The notes beneath the pieces were generated by a model that ran no database searches, was not told where the DNA came from, and saw only the letters and a list, made by a program, of their open reading frames with translations. Below are positions 33,182 through 45,311 of a DNA stretch of 64,000 nucleotides, piece by piece; position 1 is the first letter of the stretch; each line of letters opens with the position of its first letter. The DNA lies in assembly GCA_037176725.1 (NCBI GenBank), contig JAZBRS010000054.1, positions 17,006,001 through 17,070,000 on the forward strand, in the 5' to 3' direction. The position numbers were made by a program, and so were the translations under genes. This stretch comes from Posidonia oceanica (taxonomy: Eukaryota; Streptophyta; Magnoliopsida; Alismatales; Posidoniaceae).

Positions 33182-34796
33182 TCAGTACTTGTAGTCCTTG
33201 ACATGGAGGCTCTCGGCGGCGGCGCCACCCTCGGCAGCCGCTGCATCGTAAGTTCCAAGCGTAGCCGCGGAGTTGGCCTTGGCCCTCACGAGGAAAGCAG
33301 CCTGTGCCTTCTCCACGTTCTCCCCCTTCCCAGCCCACGCCTTGAGAGTGCTCTGCTGCAGAGCACGACCAAAGGAGAAGGACAGAGTCCAGGGCTTCTT
33401 AGTCTTCAGCTTGTTCATGGCGTTCAGGTTCAGCGTCGCCTCCACCTCGCTCTGCCCGCCAGACAAGAACATGATCCCCGGCACTGCCGCCGGGACGGTC
33501 CTTTGCAGGGCCTTCACGGTGTACTCCGCTATCACCTCCGGCGCCACCTTGGCCGCGTCGGAGCCGGGGGTGACCATGTTGGGCTTCAGAAGCGATCCTT
33601 CGAGGAGGACGTGGTGGTCGTTGAGAGCCTTGTAGACGGCGGCGAGGACCCTCTCGGTCGCGTCGGCGCACTTGGCGATGTCGTGGGACCCGTCGACGAG
33701 GATCTCCGGCTCGACGATGGGGACGAGGCCGTTCTCCTGGCAGATGATGGCGTAGCGAGCGAGGCCGTTGGCGTTTTCGTTGATCGCGAGCTGGCAAGGC
33801 TCGTCGGCGCTGATCTTCAGGACGGCACGCCACTTGGCGAATCGGGCGCCGGCATCGTAGTACTTGGCGCAGCGCTTGCCGAGGTCGTCGAGGCCCTGGG
33901 TGGTGGTGGCGCCGTCGGTGCCGGCGAGGCCGACGGTGCCCTTGTCGACCTTGATGCCGGGGACGACGCCGCCTTCCTTGAGGATCTTCACGAAGGGCTT
34001 GCCGGCGGCGGAGCTCTGGTAGAGGGTCTCCTCGAAGAGGATGACCCCGCTGAGGCAGTCGAGGGCGCCGGGTGTGGTGAAGAGGAGCTCGCGGAGAGCG
34101 CGGCGGTTGGTCTCGACGTTCTCGACGTTGATGCTGGCCAGACGCTTGCCGATGGTGCCGGTGGACTCGTCGGCGGCGAGGATACCCTTGCCAGGGGTGG
34201 CGATGTAGGCGGCGGTGGCGATCAACTCATCTGAGAATATAGATCAAACAGAACATCATCAACAAACCGACCAATACGAAACTATTATGATTCCATTAGA
34301 CGAAGTGAATATATAAATCACTAATAAATCAATCTCCTCCTCATTATATGCATAGAGATAGAGTTGTTTTTTTTTTTTTTTTGTAAAAGAAACGGTGAAT
34401 ATTGCTGTTGATGTTGTCGTTATGGGAAACAAACAGGTAGATGGAGCGTGTAAGTTAAAGAATGAAGTGAATTAAAGCATCATATTAGTATCTTATTAGT
34501 ACGTACAAGAGTAATCATTGAGATATAAGACAATCGCCAATATATTGTGTTGTTAATTATTATTACGTGCCACAATTGCAAATTAATGTCATCGGATGAA
34601 ATTGGACGTATGCAATCCTTGTAGATAAACGACGACGACGACGACTGCTACGGATTAAGCCTTGTTTTGTTTCCTTGAATATGTAACATATATCATGAAT
34701 CTCAATTCCTGGCTAGAAATAGAAATAGAAATAGGAAAAAGAAAAAGAAAATAGGAATAGTTACTTACCGGTGTACTTTCCGCAGTAGGCAGACAT
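33182..34796 (-). CDS. FBA: Cytosolic fructose-bisphosphate aldolase, class I
   Basis: Class I aldolase cleaves fructose 1,6-bisphosphate to dihydroxyacetone phosphate and glyceraldehyde 3-phosphate in cytosolic glycolysis, and runs in reverse in gluconeogenesis. CDS is exon 1 at 34796-34769 (28 nt) and exon 2 at 34230-33182, joined across a 462-nt intron with GTAAGTAA donor and TTCTCAG acceptor, giving 358 aa, the usual length for plant cytosolic forms. It starts [12 protein letters not shown], with no transit peptide, which separates it from plastid isoforms. Expected catalytic residues are present: D30 in AADES, K142 in FAKWR, E183 in IVEPEI, Schiff-base K225 in GSLLKPNM, and the C-terminal tyrosine in VKDYKY. 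Exon 2 is GC-rich against AT-rich flanks. It is intact and appears functional; expression cannot be judged from sequence. Confidence 0.97.
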
Positions 34797-35040
34797 CTTG
34801 GGGTTGTGAGCTGAACTGAAGAAGGAAATTAACCGGAAATAAAGAGATGTATTGAGGATGCAGCAGAAGATGAGATGAGATGAGATGAGATGGCGGGGAG
34901 GGGTTGGGTTGGGTTTTATGGAGGACAGAATTGGAGGGCGGTGGAAGATGAAGATAAAGATGAAGATGAACCTTCCAGATTTCTTTATTTCTTTTCTTAT
35001 TATTTTCCATGTGGCGCCTGCTGATTTGGCGCATCATTTC
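34797..35040 (-). promoter_or_regulatory. Proximal promoter and 5' UTR of the aldolase gene
   Basis: Reading on the minus strand, TATA-like CATAAAACCC lies at 34920-34911, about 115 bp before the ATG. The 5' UTR includes about four GAGAT repeats (34870-34893, plus strand). GAA-cc-TTC-caga-TTC at 34968-34983 resembles a heat-shock element; this is motif-level inference only. Confidence 0.5.
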
Positions 35041-36276
35041 TTCCGTTAAATTTTTTTATTTTCAAATCTATTTTTTTTTTTTTAGAAGAAAGGACCTCAC
35101 GCCGTCGTGATCGCGGAGGCACAAGTGTCGGCCCAAGGTATCTCATTCTTGTCTTATAGCGCCACATGGTACGTCTCTTCCTCCTCTACTTCTTCTTCTT
35201 CTTCTTCTTCTTGGGCTTTCATTACAGACCCCAGGGCTCATTTTCTCTCTCGAGGTCAAATGGATATAAGATATTTTGCTTTCTTTTTTATTACAAAAAA
35301 AAAAACAGTGAGTAATCAACTAATCATGCGTACGTATGGTCGGAATGGGATCCAGGGTATGTATGCATGCTTGATTCTTTTATTTATGGTAGGTAGCCAA
35401 GTTCCGGAAGGAAGCATGTTCCATGTACAGTTCTTTTCTGAATCAGAGATGATATAGCTCGATTCATTATTATTATTTATACTATTATTAATTTAAGTAA
35501 TTTGTTTATATTGAAGTAATTATTAAGTGAATCCCTTGCAATCTCTTCTTCAAGTCTCCAAGTTCGAAGTGTGATTCCAAATCAGCAAGCAAACATGTGA
35601 GCTCGGCCCATGGTTTAATCTGGCCGGTTGGTTTTGCTGGAGTACGTGCGTGCAGCCCACAAGGAACCGAAACTGTCTGATGACTGATGTCCCAAAAGTC
35701 AGCGGTACATGGTCGATGCTTGTGCTTCTCACATTTGTATTAATTAACTATTCAGGTTAAAATAAACCCGTTTTATGTGGATCTTATGCACCCATTGGAC
35801 AATAATAGATGTGGAGGCGTCATTATTATGATGTATGTTGTGCGTTTCTGTCTGCACAACGGAATGAAGCAACAATAATACAATGTAGTAAGCATGGCAT
35901 AATGGGACTACACCACTACCACTACCACTACCACTACTTAAAGTGCCTGTACATGAGCGAGTTGGCTAGTTTGATTTTCTGTAAAACATGATACCCATTA
36001 GTAGGTAGGACCTTTTTGTCACAAACTTTTTGGAAACTTTCTTCCTTTCTTTCTTTCTAAAGTTGACAAATACCAGGAGGGCTGTGATCTGCTAGGAAAT
36101 TCGGAATCCCAACTACTCGCTCCTTCCTAATATAGTTACAGTTAGTCGTGAGGTCTTTTGTGTATGTAGAGCATAAATATCTCTCTTATGCTCACGTATA
36201 CCTCCAAATTCAAATTAGTACTAATCCATCTCGTTTAATTTCTAGAAGCAAAGCATAACAATGAACCAAATAGGTG
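35041..36276. other. Intergenic segment right of the aldolase promoter
   Basis: No gene supported. Contains (TTC)n at about 35188-35212 and (CCACTA)n at about 35912-35937, with AT-rich DNA between. ORFs at 35107 and 35809 are low-complexity. Confidence 0.5.
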
Positions 36277-36281
36277 TATTT

Positions 36282-36793
36282 TGTTGAGTTAAAATTTAAT
36301 AAAATATGAGTCAATATAAAATCAATTAAAGTATCATAAATTATTTTGTGATTAGACTTATTGAAAGTTATTTATTTGGTTTTAGGTTTAACCTATTGAC
36401 ATCTTAAGTGGTATAGATTGATTGTGTAGTAATTATTTGACATATTTCTATTTGTTGATGGGCTGATTAGAAATATGTAAAAATATACATTCTATAAATA
36501 AAATCATGGTCTCCAAACCTCAAGACTTTTAGCCTCCGTTCTCTCTCACCTCCATATTGAGAAAGACAAGAAAGAGGAACTTGGTGATTTTGAAAGATCA
36601 GATTCCGTACACGTGGTAAATGACAAACACTCTGATTTTCATCATGAATTCAGTTACACTTTTAATTTAGTTTTTATTCTTGTTGATTTATCATGATAAC
36701 ATCCTGTGTGTGAAGAATATGTGTTTTTTCTCTTTTGTGTTCTTCTCTATTTTTTGTGAATATATCAAATTTATGTGATATATTTTTTTAACA
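36282..36793 (+). repeat. Copia 5' LTR (512 bp)
   Basis: TGTTGAGTT ... TTTTTTAACA, with TATA-like CTATAAATA at 36492-36500. Related to 40502-40938 (+) and to 44315-43834 (-). Confidence 0.85.
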
Positions 36794-36795
36794 AG

Positions 36796-36808
36796 TGGTA
36801 TCAAAGTC
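36796..36808 (+). other. Copia primer-binding site
   Basis: TGGTATCAAAGTC two bases after the LTR end, one mismatch by eye from the initiator-tRNA-Met site TGGTATCAGAGC typical of Copia elements. Confidence 0.75.
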
Positions 36809-37870
36809 ACTATCATGATTAAATCATCAAAGACTCTAAAATCATGTTCGATATATGTAGAAATCATGATTTCATGTACTAAAATGGTTAAAATAAAATA
36901 AAATAAAATCAAGAATTCGAGATCTTCCCCTTGACCCTCCTTGCCGACCTCCTGGTATGATGTAGGTCTCGCGGGATTCAATTGACGGTGGGGAAGAAAG
37001 AAGAAGAAGACTATATAAACAAAAAAAATAAAATAAAATTGAGGATACGCGTGATTTTTCACGCGTAAATTGATTGGTTAAATGTTAAAAACGCATAGAT
37101 ATTTTATATTATTGGTGCATTGTTTTACATTGTTGGTTGCGTACGCGTGATTGGTACTCTTCACGCGTGATTGGTTAAATGTTAAAAATGTATGGATATT
37201 TTACATTATTGGTGCATTGATTTACATTTACTCGTAACTGATAGATTTAAATGAAATAGGCATTTTGCATAGTTAACCTTTATAATGTTAAATATTATAC
37301 TATTTCGTATTGTTAATTTTTACATGATTCAGTTTTCACGTGGAAGATTTTACATGTCATTAAAGTTATGTTAAATATTATATCTTAGTTTTATTTAGTG
37401 ATTGTTTATGCATGTATTAATTATTAGTCCATGATCTAATGACATCAAATAAATTAATTATTGATGATTAAATATAAATTATCTTCTATTCTAAGAATAG
37501 GTTGATCGAAGCAATAATCTACCAAAGTAGGTTCTTTTACCTAGATCGCTCTATTCAGCATAGAAGATGTTTGTATGTTTGACATTTATGTGGATAGTAA
37601 TCGGTCCAAAAGAAGGTTATTATTTGGTCGAATATCAAGCACATTACTGGTAATAAATACATGATAATTATATGGTTGTTCTATGCAGGTAACTAGTCGA
37701 TCCAAATGAATGCTTGTTATTTGACAGGACTAATTATCAGTATTTGATTACTACATTAAAGAGTACCACTTGCAAGTTGACATTTCTACCTAAAGGCTAA
37801 ATGTCGATGTTGCGCTAGGTATCTTGAGATGGGTCCTACCATAAATTAAATTTATTTATTTGTTTCTTTA

Positions 37871-38733
37871 TTGTTAAAGATTAATATAGTTGTCATTGAA
37901 CTAACTATTCTTTTGATTTTTAATTATTTATTAATCGATTCAATTAATGCATCTGCCTCCATAACTGCCAACATAAATTCAATCCCTATGCTTAATAGCA
38001 CTAATTTCAAATACTGGAAAGAGAACGTTATGATTGTTCTCGAGTGCATTGATCTAGATTTAGCCCTAAGGACGGAACAACTTCCTACTTTTGAGTCCAA
38101 CAGTTCGGCTGAGGACAAGAAAGTTTATGAAAAGTAGATACATTCCAATCGGCTAACTCTAATGATCATGAGGCGCGCTATTACAGAAACTTTTAGAGGT
38201 ACAATATCTGAAGAGACAACTACCAGAGAGTTTTTCAACGACCTTAAGAAACAATTTGTCAAGAATGAAAATGCGGAAACTACTATGTTATTGGCAAATT
38301 TAGTTTTTATAAGGTACAAGGCCAAGGGAAACATAAGGAAGTACATTTTGAAGATATCTAATATTGTTTCAAAACTAAAAGCACCTAAGTTAGAGCTGTC
38401 GGAAGACTTGCTCGTGCATTTAGTTCTGATTTCTCTTCCTGCACAATTCAGTCAATTCATGATCAGTTACAACTGTCAGAATAAGAAATGGACTCTTAAT
38501 GAACTTATTTCGCATTATATACAAGAGGAAGAGAGACTGAAGTAAGATAAGACAGAAAGTGCTCATCTGGCTTCAACCTCTAAAGACAAAGGCAAAAGAA
38601 AACTAAAGCCTAATAAAGCTGCAGGTGTTTCATTCAAGAAGCAATAAAGACAAATTGTGTTTACTTGCCACTTTTGCAAGAAGAGTAGACACAAGAAGGA
38701 AGACTGTACCAAGTATCACGCTTGACGTGCTAA
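37871..38733 (+). pseudogene. Copia gag remnant
   Basis: Gag pieces of the UBN2/gag type: IPMLNSTNFKYWKENVMIV, DLDLALRTEQLPTF, then after a stop LMIMRRAITETFRGTISEE, FVKNENAETTMLL, LELSEDLLVHLVLISLPAQF and NCQNKKWTLNELISHYIQEEE. A CCHC knuckle CHFCKKSRHKKEDC (C-x2-C-x4-H-x4-C) ends it near 38705. In-frame stops at about 38135, 38545 and 38645 show decay. The start is not clear. An imperfect 85-bp duplication lies in the leader at about 37070-37225. Confidence 0.8.
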
Positions 38734-38794
38734 GAAAGGTACATCTTTTGCTGTGGTTTTTTCTAAAGTTAATATATCTTCTGTATTTAGACAT

Positions 38795-39376
38795 TAGGCT
38801 TGTAAACAGGGCGAGTACGGGGCGGGTATAGCTTTATCCTTACCCTTTAATTTTTAACGGGTAACAGGGCAGATATAGACCCGCATTCTTTAAGTTTCTA
38901 CTATTGCCTGTCCCGTTACCCATAGTAGAATATAGAATAGGTAGGGTAAACAGATAATATAGGTAGATTTATGTTTAAGAAAAAAATTGAATTTGAATAT
39001 CTCATTTGATTTCTAAAACCACTGAAACAATGAGCAGATAACTCCAGGACAGATCACGTACTCTAAAATACATTCCTTGTTTCAACAATAAACCACGATA
39101 TGCGTAGGACATGGTAAGTCAGATCCCTTTAAAAAGAAAAGAAATTTAAAAAGCATAAATAACATGATAGATATTTTCATACCAGCGTTGTCTACAAGCA
39201 GAACAACACCGGCCAGCATTCAAACAATCAGCAAGGCATACGATAAATAAAAGAAAACCTTCCAAACTTTGTAGTCTACAAGAAAAAACTACGCCCTAAT
39301 CTCCTAATGAAAATAAACACACACACAAACATGTATGCCCCTAACTACATATTGGAGCCGTTTAGCGATATACTTT

Positions 39377-39429
<53 letters not shown>

Positions 39430-39660
39430 TTTATATTTATATAGTTGAGGTAAATTTACTATAATAACCTTTACACTACGGATAAACGGGTAACAGGTAA
39501 TAGGATAGATAGTAACCCTTACCTGTATCGTATGAGAATACGGATAAAGCAGGTGACGGGTAAATGGATAACAGGGTAAAAATATTTTAATCCTTACCCG
39601 TATAAAACGGGACGGGTCGGGGCAGGTTGTGGATAAATACTCTCCCCATTTACTGACCTA
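38795..39660. mobile_element. hAT-like non-autonomous element (866 bp)
   Basis: Ends are inverted: TAGGCTTGTAAACAGGG on the left and, reverse complemented, TAGGTCAGTAAATGGGG on the right. Flanks TTAGACAT (38787-38794) and CTAGATAT (39661-39668) match at six of eight bases, fitting an 8-bp hAT target duplication. Inside are repeated ACGGGTAACAGGG motifs and (AT)n at 39380-39423; there is no transposase. It splits the Copia element just before the protease motif. Confidence 0.75.
39380..39423. repeat. (AT)n microsatellite inside the hAT-like element
   Basis: About 22 AT units. Confidence 0.95.
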
Positions 39661-39668
39661 CTAGATAT

Positions 39669-40500
39669 ACTTGATGGATAGATTCTGGTGCAACTACTCA
39701 CATAAATGTGTCTATGCAGAATTGCCAAAGTTGTCGGACACTAAGTGATGGCGAAAGATACATATTTATAGGTGACAACAATAAAGTAGAAGTAGAAGTT
39801 ATTGGTCATTTTAGATTGTTGTTAAGAACAAGTTGTAATTTAGATTTGAAAAAGACTTATATTGTATCGTCATTTAGACAGAATTTGATTTCTGTTTCTA
39901 TTTTGGACAAATCTGGATATTCTTGTCTTCAAGGAAATGGAAAATTTAGTCTTTTTCAAGATTCTAATCTTAATAGTATCGATTTTTTTTATTAATAATG
40001 ACAATCTATATTTACTTGATACAATAGTTTTTCATAATGAAACTTTACATTCTACATCTAGAGGTATAAAGCGAAAATTAAGTGAGGATTTCGCTATGTT
40101 ATGACATAAGCGTTTAGATCATGTTTCTAAACAACGAATAGAGAGACTTGTGTTAGATAGAATTCTTCTTTCTCTTGACTCAACAGATTTTTAAGTATGC
40201 ATTAAGTGTATTAAAGAAAAACAAACCAATGTTAGGAGATTAGGCGCCAATAGATGTTCAGAAGCATTAGAACAAATACATACAAATATTTGTGGACCAT
40301 TCCCTACGACATCTTAGAATAGTCAACAATATTTTATTACGTTCATAAGCGACTATTCACGTTATGGTTACTTATATCTCATTAATGAAAAATCACAGGC
40401 CTTGGATGTGTTCAAATAATTTACGGTTGAAGTTGAAAATCAACTCAACAAATGAATTAAAGTCATTAGATCTGACCGTGGTAGTGAGTACTAGCTAACA
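39669..40500 (+). pseudogene. Copia protease and integrase remnant
   Basis: Protease motif WIDSGATTHINVSMQ follows the hAT insertion directly. Next come NLISVSILDKSGYSC and a gag-pre-integrase segment (RLDHVSKQRIERL). Integrase core pieces ICGPFPT, FITFISDYSRYGYLYLI and IKVIRSDRGSEY follow. The D usually before ICGPF reads N, and there are several in-frame stops. Reverse transcriptase and RNase H never follow: the frame runs into LTR sequence at about 40502. Confidence 0.8.
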
Positions 40501-40501
40501 C

Positions 40502-40938
40502 ATTGAAAGTTATATATTTGGTTTTGGGTTGAGTCTATTGACATCTTAAGTGGTGTGGGTTGATTGTGTAGAGACCATTTGATATATTTCTATTTGTTTG
40601 TTGATGGGTCGATTAGAAATATCTAAAAATACATATTTTATAAATAGGAGTATTGGTCTCCAAATCCCAAGACTTTTAGCCTCCCTTCTCTCTCACTTCC
40701 ATCTTGAGAATGACAAGAAAGAGGAACTTGGTGGTTTTAGAAGATCGGATTCTGTATACATGGTAAAGGATAAATACTCCGGTTTTCATCATAGATTCAG
40801 ATATACTTCCGATTTAGTTTTTATCTTTGTTGATTTATCATGATAATATCCTGTGTAAAAAAAATATGTATTTTTTTCCTTTATGCTCTTTCTTATTTTT
40901 GATAAATATATTAAATTCATGTGATATATTTTTTAACA
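40502..40938 (+). repeat. Copia 3' LTR remnant
   Basis: Matches 36359-36793 from ATTGAAAGTTAT to TTTTTAACA; the start of the LTR is missing. Confidence 0.8.
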
Positions 40939-40943
40939 CATTT

Positions 40944-43833
40944 CACAATTGAAAACTCATCGTCATTATTCTTCTTGTAATATCCTTTTGTTCCAACTGC
41001 TAGTAGAAGGACTAGACGTGTTATTCTTTGTGTGTTTTGACAATAGTATCTAAGATACTAGCACTATTTATCAAAAGAAGGGAAGTACTAGCTAGCACAA
41101 GGCCATAATTAGGGTTGTAATTAGGTCTGATTGGGTTGATTTTGAGTCTATCTTTACCATTACCTGGTCTTTCTTGACTGGTGACAACTCAAGTCAATAT
41201 CCGTTTCAAAAAAACTTGACTGCTACTAAAAGTTTGGTATTTTGCAAGGACATCTAGCAAGAACATAATGAGGAAAAGTCCTCGTAAAATTTTAATAAGG
41301 ACATTTAGCGAGGACTTTCCGAGGAACAGTCCCAACAATATTATGATAAGGATTTAGCATGGAAATATTCTCGTTATAAATTTAACGAGGAAATAATAAG
41401 TACATGTCCTCACTAATTGTCCTTGTTAATTCAGACTTAAAATTTCTAACTACAGGCATTTTCCTCCTTTCTTTCCTTACTCTTATTCTCACCCGACGTC
41501 TCCACCACTCCTCCTCCACAGCACCTCCTCTTCTTCGTAGCACCTTCTCGTCGACGTCGCCACCACTCCTCTGCAACGTCTCTTCTCTTCCACAACATCT
41601 CTTCACTGACTTCTCCTCCTCCATCCTCTCCACCAGGCTGTTCTCCTCAATCTCCTTGCCTGCCGCCTCCGACTGCGCCTCTCCTCTGTCGTGCAGATAG
41701 ATTGTCCTCCTCCCCTTCTTGATCTCTTCTCTCTCCTCTCCTTTGTCAAAAACAGATGTTTTTTGTTGCACGACTAATCTATTTTTTGGTAGTTCTTTTG
41801 ATAATATAATGTAACAAATCTAACTATTACTAGACTTGCCTCCGCCTCCACCTTCACTACCGCCAGCTGCAACTCTCCTGATCTGCCTCCATCGGCCCTC
41901 CTCTCTTTCAATGCACCTCCTCAATCAGCACCCCTCCTCCACCATACTCTTTGCCTCCGCCTGCGACTCCTCTGCGATCGATTGCATAATATATATGTTT
42001 TACTCTCCTATGTTTTTTCACATAGTATGTTTATTCACTGTGAACTGGATCTTCTGTTTATGTTTCTGGTCATGTTTGTTTGCAGTAGAATTTAGGTTGT
42101 TCATGTTAAACTCCTAAACTTACTGTTCTTCCTGTATTGCTGGTACTACAATATTGTCTGGTGTCAATTCTGGTACTTGCGGCTTGCGAAGAATGTGTTG
42201 ACTACTAAAAATTGCATCGTGTAAATTTCAACTGGATGCAATGGCGTATTCTAGATATACATATTCTTTTAACAACTAATGAGCCTTTCTTTGGACTTGT
42301 GGTAGTTAATGGAGCTTCAATTTGTGTTGAAGATTTTATAATTTGCAGCTCACGTCAAAAAGTGAAGAAGCACTGCTGTTTTTCACTGCTGAAGATATCA
42401 TATGCTGCAATATAGGCTATATTTACATAAAACACAAGAAAAGTAGCTAATTTTTAACTTTTAATAGACAACAAACCTCGGCTATAATCTGCGGAAGAGA
42501 AGGTTGACTTTGGATGGTCTAAAGCAATCTAGGACAGAGCCTTATCCTCCCACGCCATGTGTTACTTTCAACGTTCACGTGAATCCATATGTATCCGCAA
42601 TTTGTCATTATTTGGGATTTGAATTGTGATCTCATTACTTCATCATAAGTTCATCTGAATGGCTTGCTGGTGCATCTGCTTCCACGTACTCTATTGTCTT
42701 TTTGAAATTCAGATAGCAAGTTGCTGTATGCATTTACAAGGTCCAAAAAGATTTTCTACATTTTACCACTGAATTACTCTCCTCTCCTGTGTTTGTTCAA
42801 TAGAATGTTGCTGACTGTTGTTACTTTTGTCCTGAACACTAACAATAGGATTGGTTGCATCTGATGTGAAAATTTAGATATTGTTATTGTACTTCTCAAT
42901 TAAGTAGCATTTAAGTAGGATCAATAGAATCCTAATTGTCTTTTGTATTTGAGCTTATGATATAACTATCTATAAACTTGGACATTAAAACCTTAATGCA
43001 TTTGTTGATTCCATATCAAAAGATAAGCTTGTACATAACATAGGAGACATATAAGAGCCTAAGTCAGCAGCTAATAACAATTTGATAAAAGACTTGTACA
43101 TTTTAAATCAAATGCGATAAAATACTTTTACAATTTGAACTTGAGCGGGGTCTAGCTCGATCAAGTTCGTTTCAATTAGCATCCCTAAACAGAATTTAAC
43201 ACCATACTATCATAAATAAAATGTCCTAGTTTCAATAGATCAATGTACATTTTAACTTCTAGAGATAGTGAAAGGGTCAGATTAAAATGATTTTGTTTTA
43301 TCTTCACATGAATAGCATATCACTGTACTTGGGTAAATATCATAACAATTAATAATCTAATGACCTGCAAAAGTCAATTTTCCTATGACTCAAATATTCA
43401 ACGAGACCTTCTTAATGCCATTGAACTTCAAGATCCTATTCAATTCTTCACTGCTACAACCACTCTTGTGTCATTTTGAGATGTCTAGCTCTATCATTGT
43501 CATGATTATTTTAATTGTTTCTTGACTTAGAAAGCTCAAGAAGCTTGATTATATGAGTTTCTTGTCTATTCCATCGAAGAGTACATTTTCCATAGCAACA
43601 TCATCTTGATTTACACTAGTTTCTTGATTTCTCATCATGTTTCTTTTTCAATCTAGACATCTTATTGTAATTTTTTTTTTTGTAGAAAGAAATGTCTTCT
43701 CATCGTGATTTAATGTATACACGAGTCGTGGATAGAAAAGTGTGTAACAGTTTTCAGTATGGTGTTCAGGAGTTTGTGGATTTTGTATATAGTGAAAGTT
43801 AGAACATTGTGGAAAGTGATGGTAGGATTATAT
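40944..43833. other. Unassigned AT-rich region between two Copia copies
   Basis: No protein family recognised on either strand. ORFs at 41382-41771, 41404-41700 and 41836-42117 come from a CTCC/GGAG-rich stretch (41460-41960). Near 41250-41420 there is a cluster of GAGGAC/GTCCTC-type motifs. Transposon decay is likely, but no ends were found. Confidence 0.4.
41250..41420. repeat. Cluster of GAGGAC/GTCCTC motifs
   Basis: AAGGACATCTAGC, AAAAGTCCTCG, AAGGACATTTAGCGAGGAC, AACGAGG and ATGTCCTCAC in both orientations within 170 bp. This resembles the subterminal repeats of DNA transposons; the ends are not identified. Confidence 0.35.
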
Positions 43834-45311
43834 TGTTAAAAATAGGGTTCAAATAACATATAATTTTTATATATTAAAATTATATTTCCAAGATCAAATT
43901 ACAACATGATCATCACAAAATATAATATATGCGGATACGTACTTAAATCCATGTAAAAATCGAAGAAACGCTCTTGATCACGTGCACGGGAGCTGAGCTT
44001 CGAAACCACCACACACCTCCTTTGTCATTTGTCTTTCTCAAGATGGGGTGAGAGAGAGGAGAGATAAAAAGTATAGGGTTTGGAGACCAAGACCTCTATT
44101 TATAGAATGTATATTTTTACATATTTCTAATCGACCCAACAACAAATAGAAATATGCCAAATGGTCTCTACACAATCAACCCACACCACTTAAGATGTCA
44201 ATAGACTCAACCCAAAACCAAATAGATCACTATTAATGAGCCTAATGACAAAATAACCTATAATACTTTAATTGATTTTATATTGGCTCATATTTTATTA
44301 GATTTTAACCCAACAATCTCCCACTTAAGCCACACATAAAATTAACAATTAAAACATTAAAACCTTATGAGATCAAAATGATTATTTAACTAAGACATCT
44401 TACAATCCGGTCCATCAACTGCACCAACGTAGGATCAAAGAGATTTTCATTACTTTAGGTGTAATTCAACCCACAATGGTCACTAATGCTAATACAACTA
44501 ACAACATAGATCAAATGTGGATGTGTAACATGGAATTTAAGTGAAGTGATCTAACACGTCCATATCCAACATGTCCAACCTTATTCTTTAGTGAGATCAA
44601 CATAAATATCCAGAATGTAAATAACCGAAACCTTTATTTCTGTAGAAAACAATGTCTATTACAATAGAGCATTCAAATACAAACTCCTACTAAATCGATA
44701 CATCATCAAATGGTACAACATCCATGTGAGCAACATGCTCATGAAAGACTTTGAGTGGTACTCCTTTAGTAAGCAGATCTGCAATCATGGAGTTTGTCCC
44801 AATATTCTCTATATACAACAGGCCATCCTGGATTCTTACTTTCACAACAAGGAACTTAATGTCTATATGCTTAGACTTTGATGAACTCCTATTGTTATTG
44901 GAATATAGTACTATAGATTTATTGTCACAATATAGCCTAAGTGGTCTTTCAATTCTATCTACAATCTGTAGATCCATGACAAAATTCCTTAGCCATATTC
45001 CCTGATTGGATGCCTCATAGCATGCTATATACTTAGCTGCCATAGTAGAAAACGCTATAAGTGTCTACTTGGCACTTTTCCATGATATAGCTCCTCCTGC
45101 TAGAAGTATACATAACCAGAAGTAGATCTACGACTATCTTGGTATCTGACGAAATCAGAGTCAGAATATCCAATGATCTCCAATTAATCCAATTTAGTAT
45201 ACACAAGTGCAAAGTCTTTAGTTCTTTACAACTACCGCATGACCCGCTTAACAGCTTTCCAGTGAAACAACTTTCTAGTGATCCATACCAAGATTGCTTA
45301 AGTATCTACCT
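43834..45311 (-). mobile_element. 3' part of a second Copia element, minus strand
   Basis: LTR 44315-43834 (TGTTGGGTT ... TTTTTAACA on minus) belongs to the family of the plus Copia LTRs. The minus strand before it has AAGTGGGAGAT, a Copia-type purine tract. Beyond it lies coding remnant with the RNase H end. The element is cut at 45311 by LTR D; its 5' part is not in the window. Confidence 0.8.
44690..45311 (-). pseudogene. Copia RNase H and reverse-transcriptase end, remnant
   Basis: Minus frame 45043-44690 has KYIACYEASNQGIWLRNF, LRLYCDNKSIVLYSNN, SKHIDIKFLVVKVRIQDG and MIADLLTKGVPLKVFHEHV, the usual C-terminal RNase H of Copia pol. Upstream, pieces like QDSRRSTSGYVYTSS appear in shifted frames, so the pol end is frameshifted before the insertion of LTR D. 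Not functional. Confidence 0.8.

Larger units (their letters stand above)
36282..40938 (+). mobile_element. Decayed Ty1/copia retrotransposon, plus strand
   Basis: 5' LTR 36282-36793, primer site, gag, protease and integrase remnants, and 3' LTR remnant 40502-40938. Flanking TATTT (36277-36281) and CATTT (40939-40943) look like a 5-bp target duplication with one change. Reverse transcriptase, RNase H and the first part (about 77 bp) of the 3' LTR are missing, so an internal deletion joins integrase directly to the LTR. A hAT-like element is inserted at 38795-39660. The copy is dead. Confidence 0.85.

Noticed and set aside
33155..34234. 359-aa plus-strand ORF covering the aldolase exon
   Set aside because: It is the antisense of exon 2, kept open by GC-rich third positions; there is no family match and the minus frame has all aldolase catalytic residues.
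41404..42117. Ser/Leu-rich ORFs
   Set aside because: They arise from CTCC/TCC-rich sequence; antisense frames are equally open and no domain is present.
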